From: Gammaproteobacteria bacterium
GTDB lineage: Bacteria; Pseudomonadota; Gammaproteobacteria; JABDGN01
DNA: 7,694 nt
Direction of reading: 5' to 3'
Assembly (NCBI GenBank): GCA_016763565.1
Contig: JAESTO010000084.1
Span: 1 to 7,694 of the forward strand
Position 1 is the first letter of the stretch. Each line of letters begins with the position of its first letter. Below, in pieces: positions 1 to 6,407 of this stretch. The translations under genes were made by a program, and so were the position numbers. Below the pieces are notes generated by a model. The model made no database searches. It worked only from the letters and a program-made list of their open reading frames with translations, and was not told where the DNA came from.

Positions 1-741
1 TTCACCTTGTACTAAATAGTTATTGCGTAGGCCAAATTGTTGGTGGTTATGTGGCGCTTGTAAACTAAAACTTATCGAATTATCGTGAACAGTGGGTATC
101 GTTAAATTATCATCGTTATTGAAAATACAATACTTAGCTTGGTGATAAATACGTTGTTTTGCTTGGGCGTAAGCCATTAAATTTTCATAGCGATCAAGAT
201 GATCGGGCGAAATGTTTAGTAGCGTGGCAACTTCAGCATTTAATGAATAAGTCGTCTCTAATTGAAAACTAGATAGCTCAAGAATATAAAGCTCTGCCGG
301 TGGTTGTGTGAGTAAATCTAATACTGGTATGCCAATATTACCAGCCATAGCGACGTTAATACCTGCGGCAAACGCCATGTCAGTGATTAATTGGGTGACG
401 GTGCTTTTACCATTTGAGCCGGTAATCGCAACAATAGGTTGTTCAATACGGCGCACAAATAATTCAATGTCGCCAATAATAGGAATAGATTTTTTTTTCG
501 CGGCAATAATCGCTGGTTGTTGTAAATCCACACCGGGGCTGGCAATGATGCACTTAGCAGCGCATAAAAGTTGTGTTGAAAATTCGCCACATTTGACCGT
601 GATGTGGGGCAATTGTTGTTGTAACGTGGCTAATTCAGGTGGTGCTTTTCGACTATCGCACACTATAAAATCAATAGACTGTTTTGCTAGGTAGCGTGCG
701 CAACTTAAACCTGTTTTGCCTAATCCTAGGATAATATGCAT
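1..741 (-). CDS. murD: UDP-N-acetylmuramoyl-L-alanine--D-glutamate ligase, N-terminal part (cut by window edge)
   Basis: MurD is a cytoplasmic Mur ligase that adds D-glutamate to UDP-MurNAc-L-alanine using ATP, in peptidoglycan precursor synthesis. Exactly 247 codons are visible, open to the window edge, out of about 440 expected. The N-terminal Rossmann-like domain starts with ILGLGKTGLSCA, where MurD binds the UDP part. The ATP-binding P-loop ITGSNGKST lies at about residues 107-114, followed by GNIG (134-137), LELSSFQLE (154-162) and SPDHLDRY (178-185). Lys195 in YAQAKQRIY aligns with the carbamoylated lysine of E. coli MurD. The start ATG overlaps the mraY stop by one base (TGATG), which suggests translational coupling. 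This start gives about eight residues fewer than E. coli before the first strand; an in-frame TTG directly upstream is a possible alternative. No strong Shine-Dalgarno is seen. The identification is secure. Confidence 0.95.
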   Translation of the reverse strand, partial: MHIILGLGKTGLSCARYLAKQSIDFIVCDSRKAPPELATLQQQLPHITVKCGEFSTQLLCAAKCIIASPGVDLQQPAIIAAKKKSIPIIGDIELFVRRIEQPIVAITGSNGKSTVTQLITDMAFAAGINVAMAGNIGIPVLDLLTQPPAELYILELSSFQLETTYSLNAEVATLLNISPDHLDRYENLMAYAQAKQRIYHQAKYCIFNNDDNLTIPTVHDNSISFSLQAPHNHQQFGLRNNYLVQGE

Positions 742-1823
742 CAACGTAATTTTAGTGTGGCTAGTCCAACCAAAATTAACATCAAGGTGATAATCCAAAA
801 CCGTACAATGATACGTGGCTCTGGCCAGCCTTTTAATTCAAAGTGGTGATGTAATGGTGCCATTTTGAAAACACGTTTACCGGTTAGCTTAAATGATGTT
901 ACTTGAATAATGACGGATAGAGTTTCCATAACAAAAATGCCGCCCATAATAAAGAACACAATTTCTTGACGTACGATGACCGCAATAATCCCTAAGGTTG
1001 CGCCCAATGCTAGCGAGCCAACATCACCCATAAAGACTTGTGCAGGGTAAGTGTTAAACCACAAAAAACCTAAGCCGGCACCGACAATACTACCAACAAT
1101 AATAATAATTTCACCCGCGCCTGGTATATAAGGGATCAATAAATAATTAGCGAAGTTGGCATTGCCTGTTAAATAAGCAAAAATACCTAATGCACCAGCA
1201 ATTAATACTGTTGGCATAATGGCTAAACCATCTAAGCCATCAGTGAGATTCACAGCATTGCTAGAGCCAACGATTACAAAATAACTTAAAACAATGAATC
1301 CCCAGCCCATGTGAATGACGGAATTTTTAAAAAATGGAATGATTAGTTGCGTTTCTACGGGTGTGCTTGCCAGATAAAATAACAACCCTGCAGCAATCAA
1401 TCCAATGACGGATTGCCCAAGGTATTTCCACCGTGCCGATAAGCCTTTGCTATTAGCCAACATTAATTTGCGATAATCATCAATGTAGCCAATGACACCA
1501 AAGCCAATCAGTACAAATAAAATAATCCAAATGTAGGGATTATTTAAATTAGCCCACAATAAGGTAGTGATAGTGATTGTAACCAGAATGAGTAAGCCAC
1601 CCATGGTTGGCGTGCCTGATTTGCTGATATGTGCTTGTGGCCCATTATGTCGAACAATTTGGCCAATGCGTTTTTTATTGAGGTATCGTATCATTGACGG
1701 TCCGATAATGAACGTCATGACTAAGGCGGTGGCTACACTGAAAATACTGCGCAAAGTTAAATAAGTAAATACTTGAAAGCTATGAATATATTGTGATAAA
1801 AAATGTGTTAACCAAAGTAGCAT
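741..1823 (-). CDS. mraY: Phospho-N-acetylmuramoyl-pentapeptide-transferase MraY
   Basis: This integral membrane enzyme transfers phospho-MurNAc-pentapeptide from UDP to undecaprenyl phosphate, forming lipid I on the inner face of the cytoplasmic membrane. At 360 residues it equals E. coli MraY in length, and it has about ten hydrophobic membrane segments. Family signatures are intact: GTPTMGG (70-76), the Asp-Asp pair D115-D116 in [20 protein letters not shown] (189-201), D267 in FMGDVGS, and the histidine cluster 325-327 followed by ELKGWPEPR. These include the expected catalytic aspartates and Mg-binding region. The start is supported by AAGG seven bases upstream (1831-1834) and by alignment of the N-terminus with E. 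coli. A 148-bp gap separates it from murF, and its stop overlaps the murD start. Nothing suggests loss of function. Confidence 0.98.
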   Translation of the reverse strand: MLLWLTHFLSQYIHSFQVFTYLTLRSIFSVATALVMTFIIGPSMIRYLNKKRIGQIVRHNGPQAHISKSGTPTMGGLLILVTITITTLLWANLNNPYIWIILFVLIGFGVIGYIDDYRKLMLANSKGLSARWKYLGQSVIGLIAAGLLFYLASTPVETQLIIPFFKNSVIHMGWGFIVLSYFVIVGSSNAVNLTDGLDGLAIMPTVLIAGALGIFAYLTGNANFANYLLIPYIPGAGEIIIIVGSIVGAGLGFLWFNTYPAQVFMGDVGSLALGATLGIIAVIVRQEIVFFIMGGIFVMETLSVIIQVTSFKLTGKRVFKMAPLHHHFELKGWPEPRIIVRFWIITLMLILVGLATLKLR

Positions 1824-1830
1824 ATTTAGG

Positions 1831-1834
1831 CCTT
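1831..1834 (-). promoter_or_regulatory. Ribosome binding site of mraY
   Basis: AAGG lies seven bases before the mraY ATG and is the only recognisable Shine-Dalgarno in the uridine phosphorylase-murF-mraY-murD run. The other starts in this run have none and probably depend on coupling to the preceding gene. Confidence 0.55.
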
Positions 1835-1888
1835 AATTTAAATTTTTCAATTCTATCATAGGCCAGTAATACTTGATGATGAAAATGA

Positions 1889-1900
1889 ATTATATGACAA
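1889..1900 (-). promoter_or_regulatory. Possible weak promoter element upstream of mraY
   Basis: The 148-bp murF-mraY gap is AT-rich and contains a perfect TATAAT hexamer (1894 down to 1889) on the coding strand, about 66 bases before the mraY start. No good -35 hexamer stands at 16-18 bp (AATTAC at 17 bp is poor). TTGTCA, which resembles a -35, abuts the TATAAT directly and so cannot serve it. A second -10-like TATGAT lies nearer the gene. It is plausible that mraY and murD have their own weak promoter, but the hexamer may be chance in AT-rich DNA. No terminator hairpin was found in this gap. Confidence 0.25.
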
Positions 1901-1971
1901 TTTACTTGGGTGTAATTTTTGATAAAAAAAGGCGTAATATAGATGATTATGTCATAGAAGAGTTAAAATAA

Positions 1972-3333
1972 TTATTTTTTTATCAGCGCTTGCACAATTT
2001 TATCCATATGCATGCCGTGAGATCCTTTAATCATAACCGTAGTATGTGGTGCTAAATATGCTTTAAGCGCATCAATTAATAAATTTTTCTCAGTAAAATG
2101 TTGCCCGCCCTTGCCAAATAATTGACTGGCATGTTGGCTATCTTGCCCATAAGTGAGTAACCTTTCGATACCGAGGCGTTTTGCTGTTTCGCCAACATTA
2201 CGGTGTTGAGCCATGCTTTGTTCACCAATTTCTAGCATATCTCCCAGCACCATAATACGTTGACCTGAATAATGGGCGAGCATATCGATAACGGCATTGA
2301 CTGATTTACTATTAGCGTTATAGCTGTCATCGATAATTAATGCGTTATTAATGCCGCGGTATTGCATTAAACGGCGGGTGATAGGTTGTACCTCGGCTAA
2401 TCCTTGCTTGATGTGTTCTAGTGATAAATCCAGTGCAATCGCTGCTGCGCTTGCAGCCATTGCATTGAGCACATTGTGGTAGCCTAAAGAAGCTAGGGTA
2501 ATAGCAATATTGCCTTTGGGGGTGAGCAAATCAAATGAGTACTGCATATTGGTATTAGCTTTAAGATTATGCGCAGTAATATCTGCTTGATGCTCAATAC
2601 CAAATGAGATACTGCGATGTTGCAGCGACTGTTTCGCCCACGATGAAATTAATGGATCATCGGCGTTAATAATGGCGACACCATCGGTCGGTAATGAATG
2701 AAACAATTGCGTTTTTTCTTGTAGTATGCTGTCGATAGTACCAAAGCCATTGCCGTTACCCACATCTAAATGTACCGGTGCAATATTAGTGACAATGGCA
2801 ATTTCCGCTTGCACTAATTGACTAAGATATTTTATTTCACCCGGTCTATCGGCACCCATTTCAATGACGGCGTAATGATGTTGTCCATTTAATTGTGCTA
2901 AGGTTAATGGTACACCATAAAAATTATTGAAATTGCCTGGGGTAATTAAGGTATCACCAGCTTGCTGTAGAATAGTACCTAGCATTTGTTTAGTCGTGGT
3001 TTTGCCGCAGCTGCCGGTAATGCCCACGATAGGCAAATCAAATTGTTGTCGCCAATGTTGTGTGATTTTCCCTAAAGCTTGACAGGGATCATCGACAACA
3101 AGTTGCGTAATATTTTCTGTACTGGGTTGTGACGATAATACTGCAGCAGCCCCCTGTTGATGTGCTGCGGGAATAAATTGTTGGCCATCAAAGTTTTCAC
3201 CGTTGATGGCCACAAATAAATTATTTTTTTGTATTGTACGGGTGTCGATACTAATGCCATGAATAGTGGCATCATCTCCACATTGGGTTGCACCGAGTAA
3301 TTTTCTAATGCGTTGGGTGGAAAAGTTGAGCAT
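1972..3333 (-). CDS. murF: UDP-N-acetylmuramoyl-tripeptide--D-alanyl-D-alanine ligase
   Basis: MurF is the last cytoplasmic Mur ligase. It adds D-Ala-D-Ala to UDP-MurNAc-tripeptide with ATP, producing the pentapeptide that MraY uses. The 453 residues match the family length (E. coli 452). An N-terminal substrate domain contains GISIDTRTIQ (26-35) and GENFDG (45-50). The central ATPase domain has the P-loop GITGSCGKTTTK (104-115), GNFNNFYGVP (133-142) and IEMGAD (157-162). The C-terminal domain has DDSYNAN (335-341), LGDMLEIGE (363-371) and KGSHGMHMD near the end. Two family positions look slightly unusual: EKTQLF (206-211), where the E. coli enzyme has AKGEIF, and KGSH, where KGSR is usual. 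The start lies two bases after the stop of the phosphorylase frame, with no Shine-Dalgarno, so coupling is likely. In E. coli this gene follows murE; here it does not. Confidence 0.97.
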   Translation of the reverse strand: MLNFSTQRIRKLLGATQCGDDATIHGISIDTRTIQKNNLFVAINGENFDGQQFIPAAHQQGAAAVLSSQPSTENITQLVVDDPCQALGKITQHWRQQFDLPIVGITGSCGKTTTKQMLGTILQQAGDTLITPGNFNNFYGVPLTLAQLNGQHHYAVIEMGADRPGEIKYLSQLVQAEIAIVTNIAPVHLDVGNGNGFGTIDSILQEKTQLFHSLPTDGVAIINADDPLISSWAKQSLQHRSISFGIEHQADITAHNLKANTNMQYSFDLLTPKGNIAITLASLGYHNVLNAMAASAAAIALDLSLEHIKQGLAEVQPITRRLMQYRGINNALIIDDSYNANSKSVNAVIDMLAHYSGQRIMVLGDMLEIGEQSMAQHRNVGETAKRLGIERLLTYGQDSQHASQLFGKGGQHFTEKNLLIDALKAYLAPHTTVMIKGSHGMHMDKIVQALIKK

Positions 3334-3335
3334 GA

Positions 3336-4188
3336 TTAAATAGTGTCTGGGGCCCAGTAAGCTTGTTTTTTTTCGGTTTTTTGTTGGTCCATTTTAGCTA
3401 ACAATAATAAGGCTTCAAAACCTGCTAATAGGGATTTTTTTTCGCTGGATAGTTGGTCTTCGGGGGTGATAAATTGATTGGTGATACGATTGTTAACGGC
3501 AAAACAAATAGCAGAAGCGCGGCAGTTTTTAATATTTGCCAGATTAAAAATAGTCGATGATTCCATTTCCAAATTGAGGACATTCATGGCTGCTAATTCG
3601 TTGATTAAATTAGGATAACGGATAGGTAAACCAGGTACTTGTCGTGCTTGTGCACCATAAAATCCGGATGCTGAACCGGTGATGCCAACATGATAGGGAA
3701 TGTGTTGTTGTTGCGTGGCCATAATCAATGCTAATACCACTTCATAACTAGCAATCGCTGGGTAACCTTCGTGCACAAAATATGTGGAGGTATCTTCTAA
3801 ACGTACTGCGCCAGTAGTAATAATTAAATCGCCTAAGGGAATAGACTCTTTCAATACGCCACAAGAACCAACACGAATAAATGCTGGTTGTTGGGTGATA
3901 GATAAAACTTCTACCATGCAAATTTCCGCGCAACCAGGTCCCATACCGGTGGACATGATAGAGACGTCTAATCCTTTATATTGCCCTGTAAAAAGAAAAA
4001 TATTCACGATTATATTGTTTGGCACGAATATCCGTTAGCAATTTAGCACCACGTTTAGCACGTTGTGGATCACCCACTAAAATAATATATTCAGCCAATT
4101 CACCGGGCGCTAATTGAATATGGTATTGTCGGCCTTGTGCATCGCTAACAGTTTCTGCGCTTTGAATTTGTTGTTTAGGAAATGGCAT
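3336..4188 (-). pseudogene. udp: Uridine phosphorylase with a single-base frameshift
   Basis: Nucleoside phosphorylase (PNP/UDP family) that would cleave uridine with phosphate to uracil and ribose-1-phosphate in pyrimidine salvage. It is split over two frames: residues from the ATG at 4188 run through NREYFSF and then meet a stop; the rest follows in the next frame from TGQYKGL. Removing one base from either A5 run at 3990-3994 or 3996-4000 restores a 283-residue protein that aligns without gaps to E. coli Udp across the junction (REYFSFTGQYKG against REFTTWRAELDG). In the restored numbering, phosphate ligands G39, R43, R105 and S108 are present, as are the FYxxQxR motif F176-Q180-R182 that reads uracil, and LEMES (206-210). 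Apart from the frameshift the gene looks intact, so the change is recent, or a sequencing error, or (less likely) slippage. The protein is about 30 residues longer than E. coli Udp at its two ends. No Shine-Dalgarno is visible. Confidence 0.85.
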
Positions 4189-4192
4189 GTTG

Positions 4193-4220
4193 AAAAAAGA
4201 GCAGATTTTTAACCTGCTCT
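4193..4220 (-). terminator. Intrinsic terminator of sodB
   Basis: Read on the minus strand, AGAGCAG (4220-4214), a 9-base loop and CTGCTCT (4204-4198) form a perfect 7-bp stem followed by a run of T down to 4193. It starts 17 bases after the sodB stop, as expected for a Rho-independent terminator. The T run ends only four bases before the ATG of the phosphorylase gene, so that gene and those after it lie immediately behind the terminator. Confidence 0.85.
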
Positions 4221-4236
4221 ATATTATGGGTGTTTA

Positions 4237-4818
4237 TTAACCAGAAAATTGTTGGCTAGTGAAATCCCAGTTGACTAAATGCCAAAATGCTTCAAGGTAT
4301 TTGGGACGAACATTACGATAATCAATATAGTAAGCATGTTCCCAGACATCGCAAGTTAATAGCGGTATGGTGTCAGTGGTTAACGGATTATCTGCGTTGC
4401 TGGTACTTACCACAGCTAATGAACCGTCGGGTTTTTTGACTAGCCAAGCCCAACCAGAGCCAAAAGTGGTAATTGCTGTTTTGCTAAACTCATCTTTAAA
4501 TTGTGCAAAAGAGCCGAATGAGCGTGTAATAGCTTGTGCTAACTCACCACTGGGTTCACCGCCACCATCGGGCGTTAAACACTTCCAATAAAAGCTATGA
4601 TTCCACACCTGTGCTGCATTGTTAAAAACGCAGCCTGATGCTTTGCGAATAATAGCTTCTAGTGACATGCTTTCAAACTCGCTATCCGCAACCAAATTGT
4701 TAAGATTATTTACGTAGGTTTGATGATGTTTAGTATAGTGATATTCCAACGTTTCAGCGGAAATATGCGGCTCTAAATCATTTAATGAATAAGGTAATTC
4801 GGGCAATTCAAATGCCAT
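4237..4818 (-). CDS. sodB: Superoxide dismutase [Fe]
   Basis: This cytoplasmic enzyme converts superoxide to oxygen and hydrogen peroxide. At 193 residues it is the same length as E. coli SodB and collinear with it. The metal ligands H27, H74, D157 and H161 are all present ([25 protein letters not shown]). Gln70 in NNAAQVW and Ala142 in STSNAD point to the iron type; manganese enzymes carry the active-site Gln at the later position. The ATG at 4818 is chosen over the in-frame ATG at 4884. It gives the conserved FELPELPY N-terminus and has AGGAG seven bases upstream, and the longer reading would have its start inside the promoter. No signal peptide is seen. The gene has its own promoter and terminator and appears monocistronic. 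Confidence 0.97.
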   Translation of the reverse strand: MAFELPELPYSLNDLEPHISAETLEYHYTKHHQTYVNNLNNLVADSEFESMSLEAIIRKASGCVFNNAAQVWNHSFYWKCLTPDGGGEPSGELAQAITRSFGSFAQFKDEFSKTAITTFGSGWAWLVKKPDGSLAVVSTSNADNPLTTDTIPLLTCDVWEHAYYIDYRNVRPKYLEAFWHLVNWDFTSQQFSG

Positions 4819-4825
4819 GGTTTTT

Positions 4826-4831
4826 CTCCTC
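4826..4831 (-). promoter_or_regulatory. Ribosome binding site that fixes the sodB start
   Basis: GAGGAG on the minus strand ends seven bases before the ATG at 4818. It is the best Shine-Dalgarno in the window and rules in favour of the 193-residue protein over a 215-residue reading. Confidence 0.85.
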
Positions 4832-4856
4832 GTATAATTCGGTTCGGTGAGGCGAA

Positions 4857-4884
4857 ATTGTACGCTTGTTAAAAAGGTTGTCAA
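4857..4884 (-). promoter_or_regulatory. Sigma70-type promoter of sodB
   Basis: A perfect -35 TTGACA (4884-4879) and a -10 TACAAT (4862-4857), five of six to consensus, are separated by 16 bp. Transcription should begin near 4850, giving a leader of about 32 bases before the ATG. This is the strongest promoter match in the window and fits the high expression usual for this enzyme. No operator overlapping it is obvious. Confidence 0.8.
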
Positions 4885-4907
4885 CTGTTTGCAACGTTGT
4901 TAATGAA

Positions 4908-4922
4908 GGTTAAATTTTAACC
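4908..4922. repeat. Perfect 15-bp palindrome between divergent promoters
   Basis: GGTTAAA, one central base, then TTTAACC. It is centred at 4915, about 65 bp upstream of the predicted sodB transcription start and about 76 bp upstream of the plus-strand RNA start. That position would suit a dimeric activator or a shared regulator. It does not match any operator that I can name with confidence, and an AT-rich palindrome could occur by chance. Confidence 0.4.
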
Positions 4923-4954
4923 AGCATTTACCTGTGTTTTTTTGATTGTTTCAT

Positions 4955-4983
4955 TTGTAAAGTTGAAAATATACGGGTATAAT
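4955..4983 (+). promoter_or_regulatory. Plus-strand sigma70-type promoter for a candidate non-coding RNA
   Basis: A -35 TTGTAA (4955-4960, four of six to consensus), a 17-bp spacer and a perfect -10 TATAAT (4978-4983). The expected start, seven or eight bases after the -10, falls at 4990-4991, the first base of the GCGCCTC stem of the RNA candidate. The segment between is CCCTACT. No protein gene lies downstream on this strand. Confidence 0.65.
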
Positions 4984-4990
4984 CCCTACT

Positions 4991-5257
4991 GCGCCTCTAA
5001 CTACTGCCACGATGGCCTAGAAAGGTGGATGGCTTCCGCGGGATGGGGGCATGTGAGGCGCACTTCTTGCTAAAATCTTGGCAACGTATCGATTATTTCA
5101 GATTTTATTCACAACTACGAGCAACTCAGTTCATTCAGTGAAACCATCCGCCTTAACAAATCTATTCCTTCATACCTTACACAGCGTTACAGGCAGGTAA
5201 ACGAATGATAGATAATGCATAAATTTTACTGCTTTTAGCGTTATAGGCTATTTTTTT
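4991..5257 (+). ncRNA. Candidate structured non-coding RNA, family not recognised
   Basis: A GC-rich block of about 70 bases stands out in an AT-rich intergenic region, starting where the plus-strand promoter predicts transcription. GCGCCTC (4991-4997) pairs with GAGGCGC (5055-5061). Inside, AC-TGCC (5003-5008) pairs with GGCA-T-GT (5048-5054) with one bulge. A second hairpin is TAAAATCT (5071-5078) with AGATTTTA (5100-5107). In addition 5022-5032 can pair over eleven positions (one G-U) with 5144-5154, competing with the first domain. The 3' end is uncertain. The only terminator-like signal is a weak 4-bp stem, TAGC/GCTA, followed by seven T (5236-5257); the RNA could equally end near 5061 or 5110. 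It lacks the signatures of tRNA, tmRNA, RNase P RNA and SRP RNA that I know. The longest plus-strand reading frame noticed in the structured block has only 14 codons. Confidence 0.5.
5236..5257 (+). terminator. Weak terminator-like hairpin
   Basis: TAGC (5236-5239), a 7-base loop and GCTA (5247-5250) followed directly by seven T. A 4-bp stem is short for an intrinsic terminator, so the call is tentative. It would stop plus-strand transcription before it runs antisense into the moeB-like gene. Confidence 0.25.
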
Positions 5258-5301
5258 AGCTGATTATTCAGTAAGGAACATATATTTTTTGTTTGAAATG
5301 A

Positions 5302-6405
5302 TTAATAAGTAGCAAGGGTAGGATCAATAGCATTAGCCCACTGTAAAATACCCCCTTGTAAATTATAGACGTTCTCATAGCCTTGCGTAACTAAAGCTTT
5401 AGCCGCTGTCATACTGCGTTGTCCAGAGCGGCAATAAATAACGATGTGGTGTGATTTATCCGTGGTTATCCCTGTGGATAATAACGTGTTGAGAGGTATA
5501 AGTTCACCACCAATATGACAAATTTCACGTTCATAAGGTTCGCGTACGTCAAGTAGATAAATTTCTTTATCCACTGCTTGTTGCATCACGATAAGTTGTT
5601 GGGGAGTGATTTCCTCGATAGAGGGTGTGTCGACAGTATTTTCTTGAAAGAGCTCAGCGGACATTTGTTGGTGTTGGCATAATGGACACTGTGTATTTTT
5701 TCTTACTGGAAACTCTGTAAATATCATTGTTAAGGCGTCTACCGTTAATAATCGTCCTGATAGTAATGTATCTTTTTTCAAAACAAGTTTAATGACTTCT
5801 GTTGCTTGCAAAATGCCTAACAAACCAGGCAAGACACCTAATACGCCAGCTTGCGCGCAGCTAGGTGTGATATTTTCAGGTGGTGGTGTTAAGTAGAGAC
5901 AACGTAAACAAGGGCCATTTTGATAATTAAATACGCTAATTTGGCCAGCATATTGCAACACGCTAGCATAGATTAAGGGTTTTTGTTGTAATTGGCAATA
6001 ATCATTGACTAAATAACGGGTGTAATAATTATCGCTGCCATCAACTATCACATCATAATCTGCAATCATATTTGCTGCATTATCAGCATTTATATAATTT
6101 TGGTAAATGACCGTGTCAATCGTATTATTTAATGCTTGGATGTGCTTAGCCGCTTGGACAGCTTTGGATTGGCCAACATCATCAGTTGTATATAAAATTT
6201 GGCGTTGTAAATTAGATAATTCAACGACATCACCATCGACAATGCCAATTTTACCAATACCGCATGCTGCTAAATAGAGTAGCGTTGCGGATCCCAAACC
6301 ACCCGCACCGATGCACAATATTTTCGCCTGTTGTAATTTTTTTTCTCCTTGCAATCCTATAACGGGTAGTTGCCGCCTATAACGTTGCAATAGTTTCTGT
6401 TCCAT
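5302..6405 (-). CDS. MoeB/ThiF-family sulfur-carrier adenylyltransferase with C-terminal rhodanese domain
   Basis: This enzyme is expected to adenylate the C-terminal glycine of a ubiquitin-like sulfur carrier and then load sulfur onto it as thiocarboxylate. The 367 residues hold two domains. The E1-like domain (1 to about 245) shows RYRRQ (8-12), the nucleotide loop GAGGLGS (33-39), NLQRQ (65-69), GQSK (78-81), DGSDN (122-126) and the zinc cysteines C166, C169, C240 and C243. C183 in PSCAQAG sits where MoeB and ThiF have their reactive cysteine region. The rhodanese domain (about 278-360) has LLDVREPYE and the active loop CRSGQRS with C325 as the likely persulfide carrier. E. coli MoeB lacks this second domain; MoeZ and MOCS3/Uba4 have it. 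The start lies two bases after the carrier gene. Whether it serves molybdopterin, thiamine, cysteine or another product cannot be told from here. Confidence 0.9.
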   Translation of the reverse strand: MEQKLLQRYRRQLPVIGLQGEKKLQQAKILCIGAGGLGSATLLYLAACGIGKIGIVDGDVVELSNLQRQILYTTDDVGQSKAVQAAKHIQALNNTIDTVIYQNYINADNAANMIADYDVIVDGSDNYYTRYLVNDYCQLQQKPLIYASVLQYAGQISVFNYQNGPCLRCLYLTPPPENITPSCAQAGVLGVLPGLLGILQATEVIKLVLKKDTLLSGRLLTVDALTMIFTEFPVRKNTQCPLCQHQQMSAELFQENTVDTPSIEEITPQQLIVMQQAVDKEIYLLDVREPYEREICHIGGELIPLNTLLSTGITTDKSHHIVIYCRSGQRSMTAAKALVTQGYENVYNLQGGILQWANAIDPTLATY

Positions 6406-6407
6406 TT

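Larger units (their letters stand above)
4885..5301. other. 417-bp intergenic region between the moeB-like gene and sodB
   Basis: No protein gene is visible on either strand. It holds the palindrome at 4908-4922, the plus-strand promoter and the RNA candidate. From about 5110 to 5301 the DNA becomes AT-rich and shows only the weak hairpin and the 3' partner of the long-range pairing. No convincing terminator for the moeB-like gene was found on the minus strand. The TTGACA of the sodB promoter lies at the left border (4879-4884). Confidence 0.6.

Noticed and set aside
308..694. 128-residue plus-strand reading frame
   Set aside because: It lies wholly opposite murD, whose frame carries clear Mur ligase motifs; the plus-strand product shows no recognisable domain.
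3976..4188. Separate 70-residue gene upstream of a 229-residue phosphorylase
   Set aside because: The two pieces together make one collinear uridine phosphorylase; the short piece carries its N-terminal phosphate-binding motif VGDPQR.
4237..4884. Longer 215-residue reading of the superoxide dismutase from the ATG at 4884
   Set aside because: The ATG at 4884 overlaps the TTGACA of the sodB promoter, the extra 22 residues match nothing in SodB, and the ATG at 4818 has an excellent Shine-Dalgarno.
4991..5061. tRNA or tRNA-like gene, because of a 7-bp terminal stem closing about 70 bases
   Set aside because: No T-loop GTTCGA-type motif, no anticodon arm of the right size and no D-arm pattern.
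4991..5061. CsrA/RsmA-sponge RNA of the RsmY/RsmZ type, because of GGAT repeats
   Set aside because: Only two GGA motifs lie in the structured part, fewer than these RNAs carry, and they are not clearly in hairpin loops.
5029..5073. 14-codon plus-strand reading frame inside the RNA candidate
   Set aside because: Too short and without a properly spaced ribosome binding site; base pairing explains the sequence better.
5247..5260. Minus-strand terminator for the moeB-like gene at GCTA-T6-TAGC
   Set aside because: On the minus strand the hairpin has an A-rich loop and no following T run.
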